Shown here: positions 1 through 8,412 of the stretch, piece after piece
Numbering within the stretch: position 1 is the first letter of the stretch
Layout: every line of letters begins with the position of its first letter
Assembly (NCBI GenBank): GCA_903835685.1
Contig: CAILNX010000032.1
Location: 58,459 to 122,458 of the forward strand
Reading direction: 5' to 3'
Origin: an uncultured delta proteobacterium
GTDB taxonomy: Bacteria; Desulfobacterota; Desulfovibrionia; Desulfovibrionales; Desulfovibrionaceae
DNA: 64,000 bases
Notes under the pieces: generated by a model
Seen by the model: only the letters and a program-made list of their open reading frames with translations
Told to the model about the DNA's origin: nothing
Databases searched by the model: none
Position numbers and translations under genes: made by a program

Positions 1-483
1 GGCCCGGGCGATGCACAGGCGCTGCTGCTGGCCGCCGGAAAGTCCCAGGGCCGAGGAGTGCAGCCGGTCGCGCACCTCCTTCCACAGGGCCGCGTCCTTG
101 AGGCTTTCCTCCACCCGGTTGGCGATGAATTCCTTGTCCTTGATCCCGTTGACCCGGGGACCGTAGGCCACGTTCTCGAAAATGGTCTTGGGAAAGGGGT
201 TGGGCTTCTGAAAGACCATGCCCACCCGGCGGCGCAGGGTGACCACGTCCACATCCGCGGCGTAGATGTCTTCCTCGTCCAACAGAAGCTTTCCCTGGGC
301 CTTGGTTCCGGGAATGAGGTCATTCATGCGGTTCAAACAGCGCAAATAGGTGCTCTTGCCGCATCCCGAGGGGCCGATCAGGGCTGTGACCTGGTTCTCG
401 CCTATGTCCAGGCTGATGTCTTCCAGGGCCTTGAATTCCCCGTAATAGAAATCAAGCCCGATGGATTTCACTTTGATGTTCAT
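1..483 (-). CDS. pstB: Phosphate ABC transporter ATP-binding protein PstB (partial, C-terminus beyond window)
   Basis: These are the first 161 codons of the ATPase that powers high-affinity phosphate uptake (PstSCAB) at the inner membrane. Read on the minus strand from the ATG at 483, it shows Walker [10 protein letters not shown] (residues 37-45), the Q-loop in [11 protein letters not shown] (about 90-100) and the ABC signature LSGGQQQR (148-155) just before the window edge. Walker B and the rest lie outside. The motif [20 protein letters not shown] is typical of PstB rather than other ABC ATPases. Its pst/phoU neighbours are not visible. The gene is truncated only by the window boundary. 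Confidence 0.95.
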   Translation of the reverse strand, partial: MNIKVKSIGLDFYYGEFKALEDISLDIGENQVTALIGPSGCGKSTYLRCLNRMNDLIPGTKAQGKLLLDEEDIYAADVDVVTLRRRVGMVFQKPNPFPKTIFENVAYGPRVNGIKDKEFIANRVEESLKDAALWKEVRDRLHSSALGLSGGQQQRLCIARA

Positions 484-614
484 GGGACCCCGCATTGATG
501 ATCGCTGAGGAGAGGCTTCCAGCCGCGTCGAAGTCCCGGTCTATCCCGAACCGGTTACGAAAACACCGCCCAATTGTTACAAGTGGGTGACTTCTTGCCC
601 GGAAACCAAGGGTT

Positions 615-1472
615 TCAGCGCGGAACACGTACGGTCAACCCTTCGGGACCATTGGAAAAAGAAGCCCTGATCGGGCTGGACTTGGCCTTCTCGTCAAAGA
701 CCAGAACCAGGCGCAAAAAGTCCGGGTGCTGGCCCACGACCACGGCCCGGACAAAACTTTTGTCCACCTCCTGGGAGGGCTTCAAAGATTGGCTCCACTG
801 GCCGTGCAGGTCGATGGCCAGTTTTTTGGGGTTGTCCAGGTTTATGGAGGTGTAGCGCTCGATCTTGCGGTCGGTGCGGATGAGGAGCACGAACTCGTCC
901 CGGCCCGGGGTCAGGGTGAGGCCCAGCACGCGGCCGGGGCTGGGCTGGACCACTGGCTTGGCCGGGGTTTTGGCTGCCGGGACTGACTGGGCCGGGGGCT
1001 GGGCCGGAGGCTTGACCGGGGTCTTGGCTGGAGTCGGGGCAGGCTCGGCGCGGGTGGCGTTGGACCTGTTTGCGCTGGCCTGGGCGGGCGTGGTCCGGTT
1101 GGCGGCCGCCGGGACCTGGGCCGTGGCATTGGCCAGGTCGGGCCTGGCGGCCAGGCGGGCCGCGACCATGGTGGCGTTGGGCGAAATATTGGCCGCAGTG
1201 TTGGCTGAAGTGTTGGCCGAAGGGATGGCCCGGCCCTCGCCGGGCAGGCGCAACTGGCTGGGTCGGGTCTGTTCCGGGGACGGGGCGTCGGGCGCGAGCC
1301 TTACGGGCGCGGTCTCCTGGAACGTGGACGGGGTCCGGGGGCCTTCGGGCCCAGGGGCCGGTCGCCCGGGAAAAGCCCAGAAGGCCAGGGCAAAGGACAG
1401 GGCCGAGGCCGTGAGCAGAAGGACCACGGCGCGCAGGTTGAGCCTGGCCGGAGGCTGCTGGAATCGGGGCAT
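615..1472 (-). CDS. AMIN-domain membrane-anchored protein
   Basis: A 285-residue protein with one N-terminal membrane segment (about 13-33), a long Ala/Pro/Thr-rich linker (about 35-180) and a C-terminal domain (about 185-285) with the alternating beta pattern of AMIN domains (FVLLIRTDRKIERYTSINLDNP, split here by the reader as FVLLIRTDRK and IERYTSINLDNP; then KLAIDLHG). AMIN domains bind or localise to peptidoglycan and occur in AmiC-type amidases and secretin pilot regions. No amidase catalytic domain is present, so this is probably a periplasmic cell-wall-binding protein. It ends 11 bp after the next minus-strand gene (1484-1726) and may be co-transcribed with it. The linker is low complexity and likely disordered. 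Confidence 0.7.
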   Translation of the reverse strand: MPRFQQPPARLNLRAVVLLLTASALSFALAFWAFPGRPAPGPEGPRTPSTFQETAPVRLAPDAPSPEQTRPSQLRLPGEGRAIPSANTSANTAANISPNATMVAARLAARPDLANATAQVPAAANRTTPAQASANRSNATRAEPAPTPAKTPVKPPAQPPAQSVPAAKTPAKPVVQPSPGRVLGLTLTPGRDEFVLLIRTDRKIERYTSINLDNPKKLAIDLHGQWSQSLKPSQEVDKSFVRAVVVGQHPDFLRLVLVFDEKAKSSPIRASFSNGPEGLTVRVPR

Positions 1473-1483
1473 GAGGAGGTGAC

Positions 1484-1726
1484 CTAGCCTGTGTCGCGCA
1501 GGATTCTGCCCGTGTTCCGGGTCATGGCTTCCACGCTTTCGATGAAATCAGCCTTGGAGCCGAGCATTTCCCGGTTGAACTTGTAGTAGTTCAGGCGCAG
1601 GCGCAGGAGATCCCCGGTCACCGTGGTGTCGTTCTCGATGACCAGGCTGATCATGTCCCACATCTGGGCCTGCGTCGTGCGCGGGGTGGGCATGGCTGCG
1701 GCCATTTTTTCAGCGATTCTGCCCAT
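1484..1726 (-). CDS. Conserved-looking small protein, 80 aa, unknown function
   Basis: A short soluble, mostly helical protein starting MGRIAEKMAAAMPTPRT, with no signal peptide, membrane segment or metal motif. I do not recognise the family. It is probably real: it sits 11 bp upstream of the AMIN-protein gene on the same strand, its codon use is GC3-rich like its neighbours, and no competing gene occupies the opposite strand. The upstream 177 bp to the divergent flavoprotein gene would hold its promoter, but I see no convincing -35/-10 pair. Confidence 0.6.
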   Translation of the reverse strand: MGRIAEKMAAAMPTPRTTQAQMWDMISLVIENDTTVTGDLLRLRLNYYKFNREMLGSKADFIESVEAMTRNTGRILRDTG

Positions 1727-1903
1727 GCTTGATCCTTGAGGGGGATGGAATGCGGCCCCCTGCCTCTCTCATTCTCCCCTTGGCCCTAAACCCGTCCACT
1801 GTCAATCCCGGCCGGGCTGGAACGCAACTTGCTTCGATCCAGCCGATGCGGTCGATTTGGCCGGAAATGACCGGTCTTGATTCCTGATGTTCCTGGAGCG
1901 CGC

Positions 1904-3394
1904 ATGAACTATTCGAGGATGCAGGCCGATGTCCTGGTGCTGGGCGCGGGCCTGGCCGGAATGCGGGCGGCCTGGGCTGCGGCCCAGGCCGGGCCTGGGC
2001 TTTCCGTGGTCCTGGTCTCGGCCCAGGCCGGTCCTTCGGGCTCCTCTTTCGCCAATCCCAACAACATGCTGGGCATGCAGGTCCCGCGCACGGACCAGGA
2101 GACCGAATCCCTGGTCCGGGAGGTCCAGGATTTGGCCCGGCCGGGCCGGGTCGATCCACGACTGGTGGATATCCTGGCCCGGGAGGCCCGGGACCGGTAT
2201 GAGGACCTGCGCGGCCTGGGGCTGCGCTTCAAGGGCGACGGCCAGGGCGTGGTCCAGCGCCAGGCCGGATGTTTCTGCCCGGATCAGGCCGGGGCCGTGA
2301 TCTTCACCCATCTGGCCCAGGCCCATGCGGCCTTTTCCGCCCGGGTCCAGGACCTGGGCGTGCGCCAACTGCCCGGCCTGCGGGTGCGCGAACTGGTTCC
2401 GGGCCGGGGAAACGGGGTTTCCGTGGCCGGGGCCTGGCTGGAGAGCCGAAGCGACCGCTCCCTGGTCCTGGCCCGGGCCAAGGCCGTGGTCCTGGCCCTG
2501 GGCGGCCCGGCCCCGTTGTTCTCCTTCAATCTGTGCCGGGGCCAGGGCCAGGCCTGGGGGGATTCCTACGCCATCCTGGAGGCGGCCGGGGCTCGGCTCA
2601 TCAATGCCGGGTATCTTCAGTTCTTGTGGGGCGAGACGGTCAGCGGGGCCTTCTGGTCCCTGGACGAACTGGGCCGTGCCGGGGTCCTGGTGCGCACGCC
2701 CGACGGACGGTCGCGCAAGGTCCGGGACCTCCTGGACAAGACCGAGTTCGAACGCCTGGCCTCCCTGGCCGAGGCCCGGCGGCAGCACTGCCCGGCGGCT
2801 TACGACCGTCCCGACGCGGACCTGGATCGCTTTGCGGCCGGGCTGCTGGATTCTCGGGGGGTGCTCAAGGTGCGCGACCCGGAGGGGGTCTGGCGCGCCG
2901 TGGCCCCTCTGGCCCATGCTGGAAACGGCGGGGCCAGGGTGGACGAATGGGGCCGCACGGGGGTGGACGGACTGTATGCTTGCGGGGAGTGCGCCTCGGG
3001 CATGCACGGGGCCAACCGGGTGGGCGGGGCCATGGTCCTGGCCACCCAGGTGTTCGGACGGCGGGCCGGGGAAGAGGCCGCGCGCCGGGCCATGGGCCGC
3101 GCCCTGCCCCTGGTGGGCCGGGTCTGGCCGGAAAGTGTGCTCGGAGAAAGAGGGCGGGAGGATGCCGGGGATTTCCTGCGCTTGGCCTGGCTCAAGGAGA
3201 ACATGCAGCGCCACGCCGTGCTCGGCGGACGCCCGGGGCTTTCAGGATTTCACGCCCGCCTGGCCGAGATCCAGGGCCTGGGCGGGCCGGATTTCGACCT
3301 GGCCCTGCGCTCGGCCCGGGCCGTGACCTCGGCCCTGGTTCAGGAGGCCGCGCGCCCGGCCAGGACCTGTTCCTCGATCACGGCTGCGGCCTGA
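1904..3394 (+). CDS. FAD-dependent oxidoreductase, fumarate reductase/L-aspartate oxidase-like
   Basis: A 496-residue flavoprotein. The N-terminal Rossmann motif is VLVLGAGLAGMRAAWA (about residues 10-25). The C-terminal FAD-contact motif ACGECASGMHGANRVGG is diagnostic of the succinate dehydrogenase/fumarate reductase/NadB flavoprotein superfamily. I chose the ATG at 1904 because a GGAG lies just upstream (1895-1898); an in-frame ATG at 1877 lacks one. No partner iron-sulfur or membrane subunit is adjacent, so a soluble oxidoreductase is more likely than a respiratory complex. The last 55 bp overlap the convergent phosphatase gene. The substrate cannot be deduced. Confidence 0.8.
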   Translation: MNYSRMQADVLVLGAGLAGMRAAWAAAQAGPGLSVVLVSAQAGPSGSSFANPNNMLGMQVPRTDQETESLVREVQDLARPGRVDPRLVDILAREARDRYEDLRGLGLRFKGDGQGVVQRQAGCFCPDQAGAVIFTHLAQAHAAFSARVQDLGVRQLPGLRVRELVPGRGNGVSVAGAWLESRSDRSLVLARAKAVVLALGGPAPLFSFNLCRGQGQAWGDSYAILEAAGARLINAGYLQFLWGETVSGAFWSLDELGRAGVLVRTPDGRSRKVRDLLDKTEFERLASLAEARRQHCPAAYDRPDADLDRFAAGLLDSRGVLKVRDPEGVWRAVAPLAHAGNGGARVDEWGRTGVDGLYACGECASGMHGANRVGGAMVLATQVFGRRAGEEAARRAMGRALPLVGRVWPESVLGERGREDAGDFLRLAWLKENMQRHAVLGGRPGLSGFHARLAEIQGLGGPDFDLALRSARAVTSALVQEAARPARTCSSITAAA

Positions 3395-3903
3395 ACCAGG
3401 TCGTCCACGACCCAGTCGGCCAGGTCCTTGCAGATCGCTTCCTGATCCGCGCCCTTGCCCGTGCGCACCAGGATGGTCCGCGCGCCCACGTTTTTCCCCA
3501 GCTCCACATCGCAGAGCTTGTCCCCGATGACCACGCAGTCCTTGGGGTCGAACTCCAGGTCCCGCGATGCCCAGGCGATCATGCGCGTCTCGGGCTTGCG
3601 GCAGGAGCACTCCTCTTCTGGCGTGTGCGGGCAGTAGTAGATGGCCTCGAAGCGCACCCCGTGCGGAGCCAGCAGGGCGGCCAGGCGCTCGTGCATGGCT
3701 TCCACCGTGGGGTGGTCGAAGTACCCCCGGTTCACCCCGGACTGGTTGGTGATGAGCACCAGCTTGCAGCCCAGTTCGGTCAGGCGCTTCAGGCCCTGGG
3801 CCGCGCCCGGGAGCAGCTCCACGCCCTCGGGATCGGCCAAATAATGCTTGTCGTAAATGACCGTGCCGTCGCGGTCCAGAAGCACGAAGAGGGGGGCGGA
3901 CAT
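3340..3903 (-). CDS. gmhB: D-glycero-D-manno-heptose 1,7-bisphosphate phosphatase (HAD family)
   Basis: A 187-residue HAD phosphatase that removes the C7 phosphate in ADP-heptose synthesis for lipopolysaccharide. Seen: the catalytic DxDGT motif LLDRDGTVIYDKHY near the N-terminus, LITNQSGVNRG, the zinc-binding stretch CPHTPEEECSCRKP that separates GmhB from other HAD members, and the distal acidic motif VVIGDKLCDVE. The start at 3903 (MSAPLF) has AAGGAG upstream; the open frame extends further 5' but without a ribosome site. It is convergent with and overlaps the flavoprotein gene by 55 bp. Histidinol-phosphate phosphatase is the main alternative within the family. Confidence 0.88.
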   Translation of the reverse strand: MSAPLFVLLDRDGTVIYDKHYLADPEGVELLPGAAQGLKRLTELGCKLVLITNQSGVNRGYFDHPTVEAMHERLAALLAPHGVRFEAIYYCPHTPEEECSCRKPETRMIAWASRDLEFDPKDCVVIGDKLCDVELGKNVGARTILVRTGKGADQEAICKDLADWVVDDLVQAAAVIEEQVLAGRAAS

Positions 3904-4070
3904 GGGTTCTCCTTGGTTCGCGGGCTGCTCCGACTCAGCAGTATCTTGCGCGAGCGCGTAACGCGGAAAAAGAATCGTTGTTTTCAATCTGGACCGAGCC
4001 TGCGCCAAGAAGGCCTCGGGTCAAGTCCCCGCATTCCCTTGGCCGGATGGCGACAGGCGGTGCTGCAACA

Positions 4071-4110
4071 CGAAGAAAATATTATTTTATTCTCTTCTTC
4101 CGGGTATTTT
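4071..4110. repeat. AT-rich GAAGAA/TTCTTC palindrome, terminator-like
   Basis: An AT-rich interrupted palindrome (GAAGA arm, A/T core, TCTTC arm) in an otherwise GC-rich region, just after the dedA stop codon and upstream of gmhB, both on the minus strand. It resembles the elements at 13269-13306 and 46074-46110. It may terminate dedA transcripts. Confidence 0.4.
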
Positions 4111-4123
4111 CGTGGACGCGACA

Positions 4124-4783
4124 CTAGGCCTTCTTCTGGTCCGGGGCGGTAAGCTTGCGCTGGCGCAGATACTCGATGACCCCGGGCAGGACGGACAGGA
4201 CGATGATGGCGTAGATGACCAGGGTGAAATTCTTTTTCACGAAGGGCAGATTGCCGAAGGCCAGGCCCAGGCCGGACAGGGACCCCACCCAGAACAGCCC
4301 GCCGAACACGCTGTAGGTGATGAACCGGGCGTAGCGCATGCGGCCGATCCCGGCCACGAAGGGCGCGAAGGTGCGGATCACCGGCACGAAACGGGCGATG
4401 ATGATGGTCTTTCCCCCGTGATGCTCGTAGAACTGCTGGGCTCGGAACAGATAACCCTTGTTCAGCAGGCGGCTGGTCTCCCGGGTGAACACGGCCGGGC
4501 CGACCCGGCGTCCGATCCAGTAGTTCAGGGTGTCCCCGGTCACGGCCGAGGCGCTGAGCAGAAGGACAATCCAGCCGATGTCCAGGTATCCGGCCCCGCA
4601 CATGGCCCCGATGGTGAAGAGCAGGGAGTCCCCGGGCAGAAACGGGGTGATCACCAGCCCGGTCTCGCAGAAGATGATCAGGCACAGGATGAGGTAGGTC
4701 CACAGGCCGTAGTGGGTGACCATGGCGTTCAAGTATTTGTCGATGTGCAGGAGAAAATCGACGCAGGTGAGCAGGATGTCCAT
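4124..4783 (-). CDS. DedA/VTT-family membrane protein
   Basis: A 219-residue polytopic inner-membrane protein of the DedA family, implicated in undecaprenyl-phosphate or phospholipid flipping and membrane homeostasis. Family motifs are clear: ETGLVITPFLPGDSLL in the first re-entrant region and RFVPVIRTFAPFVAGI, the F/Y-x3-R-x3-G-type signature. Several hydrophobic segments run through the chain and the C-terminus is short and basic. The start at 4783 (MDILLTCVDFLLH) follows a GGAG; an upstream in-frame extension is unsupported. The gene stands alone, with the AT-rich palindrome after its stop. Confidence 0.88.
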   Translation of the reverse strand: MDILLTCVDFLLHIDKYLNAMVTHYGLWTYLILCLIIFCETGLVITPFLPGDSLLFTIGAMCGAGYLDIGWIVLLLSASAVTGDTLNYWIGRRVGPAVFTRETSRLLNKGYLFRAQQFYEHHGGKTIIIARFVPVIRTFAPFVAGIGRMRYARFITYSVFGGLFWVGSLSGLGLAFGNLPFVKKNFTLVIYAIIVLSVLPGVIEYLRQRKLTAPDQKKA

Positions 4784-4982
4784 GGGCGCTCCGGGCAGGC
4801 GGCTCCCGTTTCCTGGCCGAAAGGCCGCGCGGGGCACTACCTCATACGTCAAAGCGGCCGCAAGGACAAGATTGGCCCGGCCCCAGGCCCGGGATGGAAT
4901 ATCCCAGCGGAAAGACCGGTCAGGCATCTTTTCAGACGGCGTCAGGTGCGCTAAGGAATCCGAAACCCTTAAGGAGATGCAT

Positions 4983-5279
4983 ATGAAACATTTCGCTCTT
5001 GCCCTGGCCGCCGCCCTTCTGGCTGCTGGCCTGTTGACCCCGCCCCTTCTGGCCCAGGCCCAGACCATCGACGCCGGGGCCGTGGTCAAGGAGCGCTGCA
5101 CGGTCTGTCACGACACCAAGCGCATCTGCCGCATGCTCGGCGCGCGTGACCGGCAGGGCTGGTTCGAAACCGCCACCCGCATGGTCAAGAACGGGGCCAG
5201 GGTCAATCCGGCCGAGGTGGAGGCCGTGGCCAGTCATCTGGCCAAGCTGCCCAAGGGCGACCCCAGTCTCTGCAAATAG
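4983..5279 (+). CDS. Small periplasmic c-type cytochrome
   Basis: A 98-residue protein with a classical signal peptide (MKHFALALAAALLAAGLL, cleavage likely after AQA, about residue 27) and one heme c motif CTVCH. Two more cysteines (RIC and SLC near the C-terminus) are not in CXXCH context. The mature protein is about 70 residues, a monoheme cytochrome c of the size seen as small electron carriers. AAGGAG at 4971-4976 is six bases from the ATG at 4983; the ATG at 4977 abuts it and is less likely. The cutA gene follows 52 bp downstream on the same strand. Confidence 0.8.
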   Translation: MKHFALALAAALLAAGLLTPPLLAQAQTIDAGAVVKERCTVCHDTKRICRMLGARDRQGWFETATRMVKNGARVNPAEVEAVASHLAKLPKGDPSLCK

Positions 5280-5331
5280 GCCCGGCGCGAAAAGGCCCTG
5301 TGCCGGGGTCTGCGCCAAGGGGGAGAAGGCC

Positions 5332-5658
5332 ATGAACCAGGTTCTGGTGTACATGACCGCCGAGAGCGTGGACCAGGCTCGCCGCCTGGGCCGGACCCTG
5401 GTGGAGCGCCGCCTGGCGGCCTGCGTGAACATCCTGCCGGACATGCAGTCCCTGTACTGGTGGGACGGGGCCGTGCAGGAAGGACAGGAGGCCGTGCTGG
5501 TGGCCAAGACCCGCGAGGACCTGGCCCCGGCCCTGACCGAGGCGGTCAAGGCCCTGCACAGCTATAAGTGCCCCTGCGTGGTGGTCCTGCCCATCATCGG
5601 CGGCAACCCGGATTTCCTGCGCTGGATCGGCGCGGAGACCCGGGACATCCCGGACTGA
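5332..5658 (+). CDS. cutA: Divalent-cation tolerance protein CutA
   Basis: A 108-residue protein of normal CutA1 length. Diagnostic stretches are ERRLAACVNILPDMQSLYWW, the KTREDL segment and HSYKCPCVVVLPI followed by GNPDFLRWI. CutA forms a trimer with a PII-like ferredoxin fold and has been linked to copper tolerance, though its biochemical role is unsettled. The start follows a GGGGGAG-type ribosome site. It probably shares a transcript with the upstream cytochrome gene. Confidence 0.92.
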   Translation: MNQVLVYMTAESVDQARRLGRTLVERRLAACVNILPDMQSLYWWDGAVQEGQEAVLVAKTREDLAPALTEAVKALHSYKCPCVVVLPIIGGNPDFLRWIGAETRDIPD

Positions 5659-5662
5659 GGCC

Positions 5663-5695
5663 AGGACCGTCAATAGGACCGTCAATAGGACCGGC
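5663..5695 (+). repeat. Tandem 12-bp direct repeat (two and a half copies)
   Basis: AGGACCGTCAAT occurs at 5663-5674 and again at 5675-5686, followed by a partial third copy (AGGACCG). It lies between cutA and the tRNA promoter region. It may be simple slippage; no regulatory role can be assigned. Confidence 0.6.
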
Positions 5696-5725
5696 GCCAC
5701 GGCCGACGCAGGCCCGGATTTCCCC

Positions 5726-5754
5726 TTGCACCCAGGCAGGACTTGGGGTAGGAG
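5726..5754 (+). promoter_or_regulatory. Candidate sigma-70 promoter of tRNA-Ala
   Basis: TTGCAC, 17 bp, TAGGAG, with the -10 ending 33 bp before the tRNA. The -35 is good and the -10 weak. This is the best pair in the 129-bp gap. Confidence 0.35.
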
Positions 5755-5787
5755 GCCAGTTCGCCGCTTGCAATCAAAGCGGCCCAA

Positions 5788-5863
5788 GGGGACGTAGCTC
5801 AGCTGGGAGAGCGCTGCGTTCGCAACGCAGAGGCCGAGGGTTCAATCCCCTTCGTCTCCACCA
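5788..5863 (+). tRNA. tRNA-Ala (anticodon CGC)
   Basis: A 76-nt cloverleaf ending in an encoded CCA. The acceptor stem GGGGACG/CGTCTCC contains the G3:U70 pair that identifies alanine tRNAs. The D arm is GCTC/GAGC, the anticodon stem CTGCG/CGCAG with loop TTCGCAA (anticodon CGC, reading GCG), and the T arm GAGGG/CCCTT with loop TTCAATC. It is followed directly by an intrinsic terminator. A degenerate copy of its 3' end plus terminator appears near 16.4 kb. Confidence 0.95.
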
Positions 5864-5870
5864 AATATCT

Positions 5871-5910
5871 CGGGCGGTTAGGACAAAAATTCTAGCCGCC
5901 CGAAACTTTT
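5871..5910 (+). terminator. Intrinsic terminator after tRNA-Ala
   Basis: Ten-bp stem CGGGCGGTTA/TAGCCGCCCG (5871-5880 and 5893-5902) with a short T run at 5907-5910. It closes the tRNA transcript 8 nt after the CCA. Confidence 0.8.
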
Positions 5911-5975
5911 GGGCCTCCTGGCCGGGACAGGCGCGCCTCGACGCCATTGCCAACCTCGGCCCTCTGCCCTAAAGA

Positions 5976-7343
5976 ATGCTCATCATGCTCAACATCCTCA
6001 TCATCGACGACGAGAAGAACATCCGCCTGACCCTGGCCGCCTGCCTGGAGGGCCTGGGGTGCAAAGTGACCGGCGCGGCCACGGCCGAGGCCGCCCTGGC
6101 CGCCCTGGAGGTCCAGGCCTTTGACCTGGCCTTCCTGGACCTGCGCCTGAGCCAGTCCAGCGGGTTGGACCTCCTGCCCCGGCTCCTGGCCGTGAGCCCG
6201 GGTCTGACCATCGTGCTCATGACCGCCTACGCCACTATCGAGACTGCGGTGGAGGCCATCAAGCGGGGCGCGCGGGACTACCTGCCCAAGCCCTTTTCCC
6301 CGGCCCAAATCCGCAAGGTGGTGGAGGAGGCCAGGGAGCGCCTGACCCTGTCCCGCCGGGTGGAGGATTTGGAGGCCCGGCTGCGCGGGGACGTGCCCGA
6401 GACCCTGCTGGACACGGCCTCGGCCCGGATGCGGGCGGCCCTGGACCTCCTGGCCCGGGCGGCGGTCTCGGACGCGGCCGTGCTCCTGCGCGGGGAGAGC
6501 GGCACGGGCAAGGGGGTGTTCGCCCGGGCCCTGCACGCCCAGAGCGCGCGCTCGGCCAAGCCCCTGGTCATGGTCAACTGCCCGACCCTGTCCGACGAAC
6601 TGCTGGCCAGCGAACTTTTCGGCCATGCCCGGGGCGCGTTCACCGGCGCGGTGCGGGACCAGGCCGGGAAGGTGGAGGTGGCCCAGGGCGGGACCCTCTT
6701 CCTGGACGAGGTGAGCGAAATTTCCCCGGGCATGCAGGCCAAGCTCCTGCGCTTTCTCCAGGACAAGACCTTCGAGCGGGTGGGTGAGACCCGCACCCGC
6801 AAGGCCGACCTGCGCGTGGTCACGGCCTCCAACCGGAACCTGGAGGAGGAGATGGCCGCCGGACGGTTCCGCGAGGACCTCCTGTACCGGATCAACGTGG
6901 TGGAGGTGTCCATCCCCAGCCTGCGGGAGCGGCCCGAGGACATCCTGCCCCTGGCCCGGCACTTCCTGTCCTTTTTCGCCCAGGCCATGGGCCGCCGCAC
7001 CCCGGAGCTGTCCGAGGCGGCCAAGAAGGCCCTGGCCTCCTATCCCTGGCCGGGCAACATCCGGGAGATGCGCAACGCCATGGAGCGCGCCCTCATCGTC
7101 TGGCCCTCGGAGGTCATCGAGGCCGAGGCCCTGCCGGTCCAGGTGGCGGCTGTGGCGGTCGGCGCGGCCCAGGCCCCGGCCGTGGGCGGGGACTTCTCCC
7201 TGGAGACCCTGGAGCGGGAGCACATCCTGCGGGTCCTGGCCAGGGTGCCCAGCCTGGACGACGCGGCCCGGGTCCTGGGCATCGACCCCTCCACCCTGTG
7301 GCGCAAGCGCAAGAAGTATGAGGACGAGGGTTCTCCCGTATAA
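5976..7343 (+). CDS. Sigma-54-dependent response regulator (NtrC family), probable Kdp activator
   Basis: A 455-residue regulator with the NtrC layout: receiver domain (1-120; acceptor Asp about 55 in FLDLRLSQ), AAA+ sigma-54 activation domain (about 145-380; Walker A GESGTGKG near 173, GAFTGA loop near 221, FLDEVSEI Walker B) and a C-terminal Fis-type helix-turn-helix (ARVLGIDPSTLWRKRKKY). The start may be the ATG at 5976 or 5985; neither has a strong ribosome site. Position beside kdpFABC and a sigma-54 promoter at 8521-8536 argue that it replaces KdpE here, as in other Desulfovibrio kdp loci. Its kinase is probably the one at 14569-16395. Confidence 0.9.
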   Translation: MLIMLNILIIDDEKNIRLTLAACLEGLGCKVTGAATAEAALAALEVQAFDLAFLDLRLSQSSGLDLLPRLLAVSPGLTIVLMTAYATIETAVEAIKRGARDYLPKPFSPAQIRKVVEEARERLTLSRRVEDLEARLRGDVPETLLDTASARMRAALDLLARAAVSDAAVLLRGESGTGKGVFARALHAQSARSAKPLVMVNCPTLSDELLASELFGHARGAFTGAVRDQAGKVEVAQGGTLFLDEVSEISPGMQAKLLRFLQDKTFERVGETRTRKADLRVVTASNRNLEEEMAAGRFREDLLYRINVVEVSIPSLRERPEDILPLARHFLSFFAQAMGRRTPELSEAAKKALASYPWPGNIREMRNAMERALIVWPSEVIEAEALPVQVAAVAVGAAQAPAVGGDFSLETLEREHILRVLARVPSLDDAARVLGIDPSTLWRKRKKYEDEGSPV

Positions 7344-7442
7344 AGCCCGGGGCGGCGCTGAATCCGGCATCATCCATGCATGGTGGAGTCTTCAGTCAGC
7401 CCATTTCGGGTTGCGGGCACGTAGCACTGGGAGGTTCTGGTC

Positions 7443-8387
7443 ATGGCGAATAACCGTTCGGGTTTCCACCCCATTTTCTTCACGGGCTTGGGCGTCTGTC
7501 TGGCCCTGGCCCTGTTTCTGGGCGTCATCTGGTTCCGCCAGGGAGGCCCCCAGGACCGGGAGTTCGCGGCCAAGGTTGAAATGCTGCGGCTTGCGACCCA
7601 GATGCGGCTGACCCTGACCTCGGCCTCGGAAACCGCGATACGGGCCGTGCTGGTCTCCACGGACCAGGCCTCGGTCTTTGCCGAGCAGGTTCGCACCGCT
7701 GAAAACGAGGTGGAGAACGACCGCCAACAACTGGCCCAACTCCTTCTCGAACATGGTGAAAGCGCTGAAAAGGCCCTTTTCGCCCAGTTCACCCAGGCCT
7801 TTGATGCGTACCGGCAGGTGGACGTAACCCTCCTGGGGTTGGCCGTGCAGAACACCAACGTCAAGGCCTTCACCCTGGCTTTTGGCCCGGCCTCCAAGGC
7901 TTTTGACCAGATGACCAGCGCCCTCAACCGGCTCGTCTCGGCCAACGCTGGCGGTCCAGTGGCCACGGAGGTGTCCCTGGCGGCCATCGAGGCCCAGACC
8001 CATGCCCTGAAGATCCAAACCCTGCTGGCCCCGCATATCGCCGAGGCGGAAGACGCCAAGATGGACCAACTGGAAGCGGCCATGTCCGAGGAGGACGCCA
8101 AGGTCCGCCTGTCTTTTGAACGCCTCTCGGGCCTGGGAGGGCTCAAGGAGCGCGCGGTTCTGGAAGAAGCCCAGAAGGCCTACGCGGGATTCAGCGCGGT
8201 CAAGTCCGACATCCTGGCTCTGTCCCGGGAGAACACCAATGTCCGCTCCATGTCCATGTCCCTGGACCAGAAGCGCAAGGTCTCGGCCGCCTGCGAAGAG
8301 GCCCTGGACGCCTTGCGGCAGCACCTGCACCAGGCCCTCACCCGGGATTCCGTCGTCAATCCGAGGCGCCTGACGCCCGGCAAGTAG
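7443..8387 (+). CDS. Membrane-anchored tandem four-helix-bundle sensor-like protein
   Basis: A 314-residue protein with one N-terminal membrane segment (12-30) and an otherwise helical, Gln/Glu/Ala-rich body resembling the 4HB sensory domain of chemoreceptors. The body appears duplicated: LLGLAVQNTNVKAFTLAFG (130-148) matches ILALSRENTNVRSMSMSLD (257-275), with matching helices before and after. There is no second membrane segment, HAMP, kinase or methyl-accepting domain, so the bundle presumably sits in the periplasm as a stand-alone ligand or stress sensor. GGGAGG precedes the ATG. It is placed between the regulator and the kdp promoter, so a role in potassium or osmotic sensing is possible but unproven. 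Confidence 0.7.
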   Translation: MANNRSGFHPIFFTGLGVCLALALFLGVIWFRQGGPQDREFAAKVEMLRLATQMRLTLTSASETAIRAVLVSTDQASVFAEQVRTAENEVENDRQQLAQLLLEHGESAEKALFAQFTQAFDAYRQVDVTLLGLAVQNTNVKAFTLAFGPASKAFDQMTSALNRLVSANAGGPVATEVSLAAIEAQTHALKIQTLLAPHIAEAEDAKMDQLEAAMSEEDAKVRLSFERLSGLGGLKERAVLEEAQKAYAGFSAVKSDILALSRENTNVRSMSMSLDQKRKVSAACEEALDALRQHLHQALTRDSVVNPRRLTPGK

Positions 8388-8412
8388 GCGGACGCGGAAG
8401 CGCGCTGATCGC

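Noticed and set aside
2269..4152. Long plus-strand open frame (627 codons) across the flavoprotein and gmhB region
   Set aside because: Translation is Gly/Pro/Arg-rich low complexity with no motif and is a different frame of the real flavoprotein gene and antisense of gmhB.
7375..7384. CCATGCATGG palindrome as an operator for the 4HB gene
   Set aside because: Only 10 bp, single copy, and expected by chance in a window of this size.
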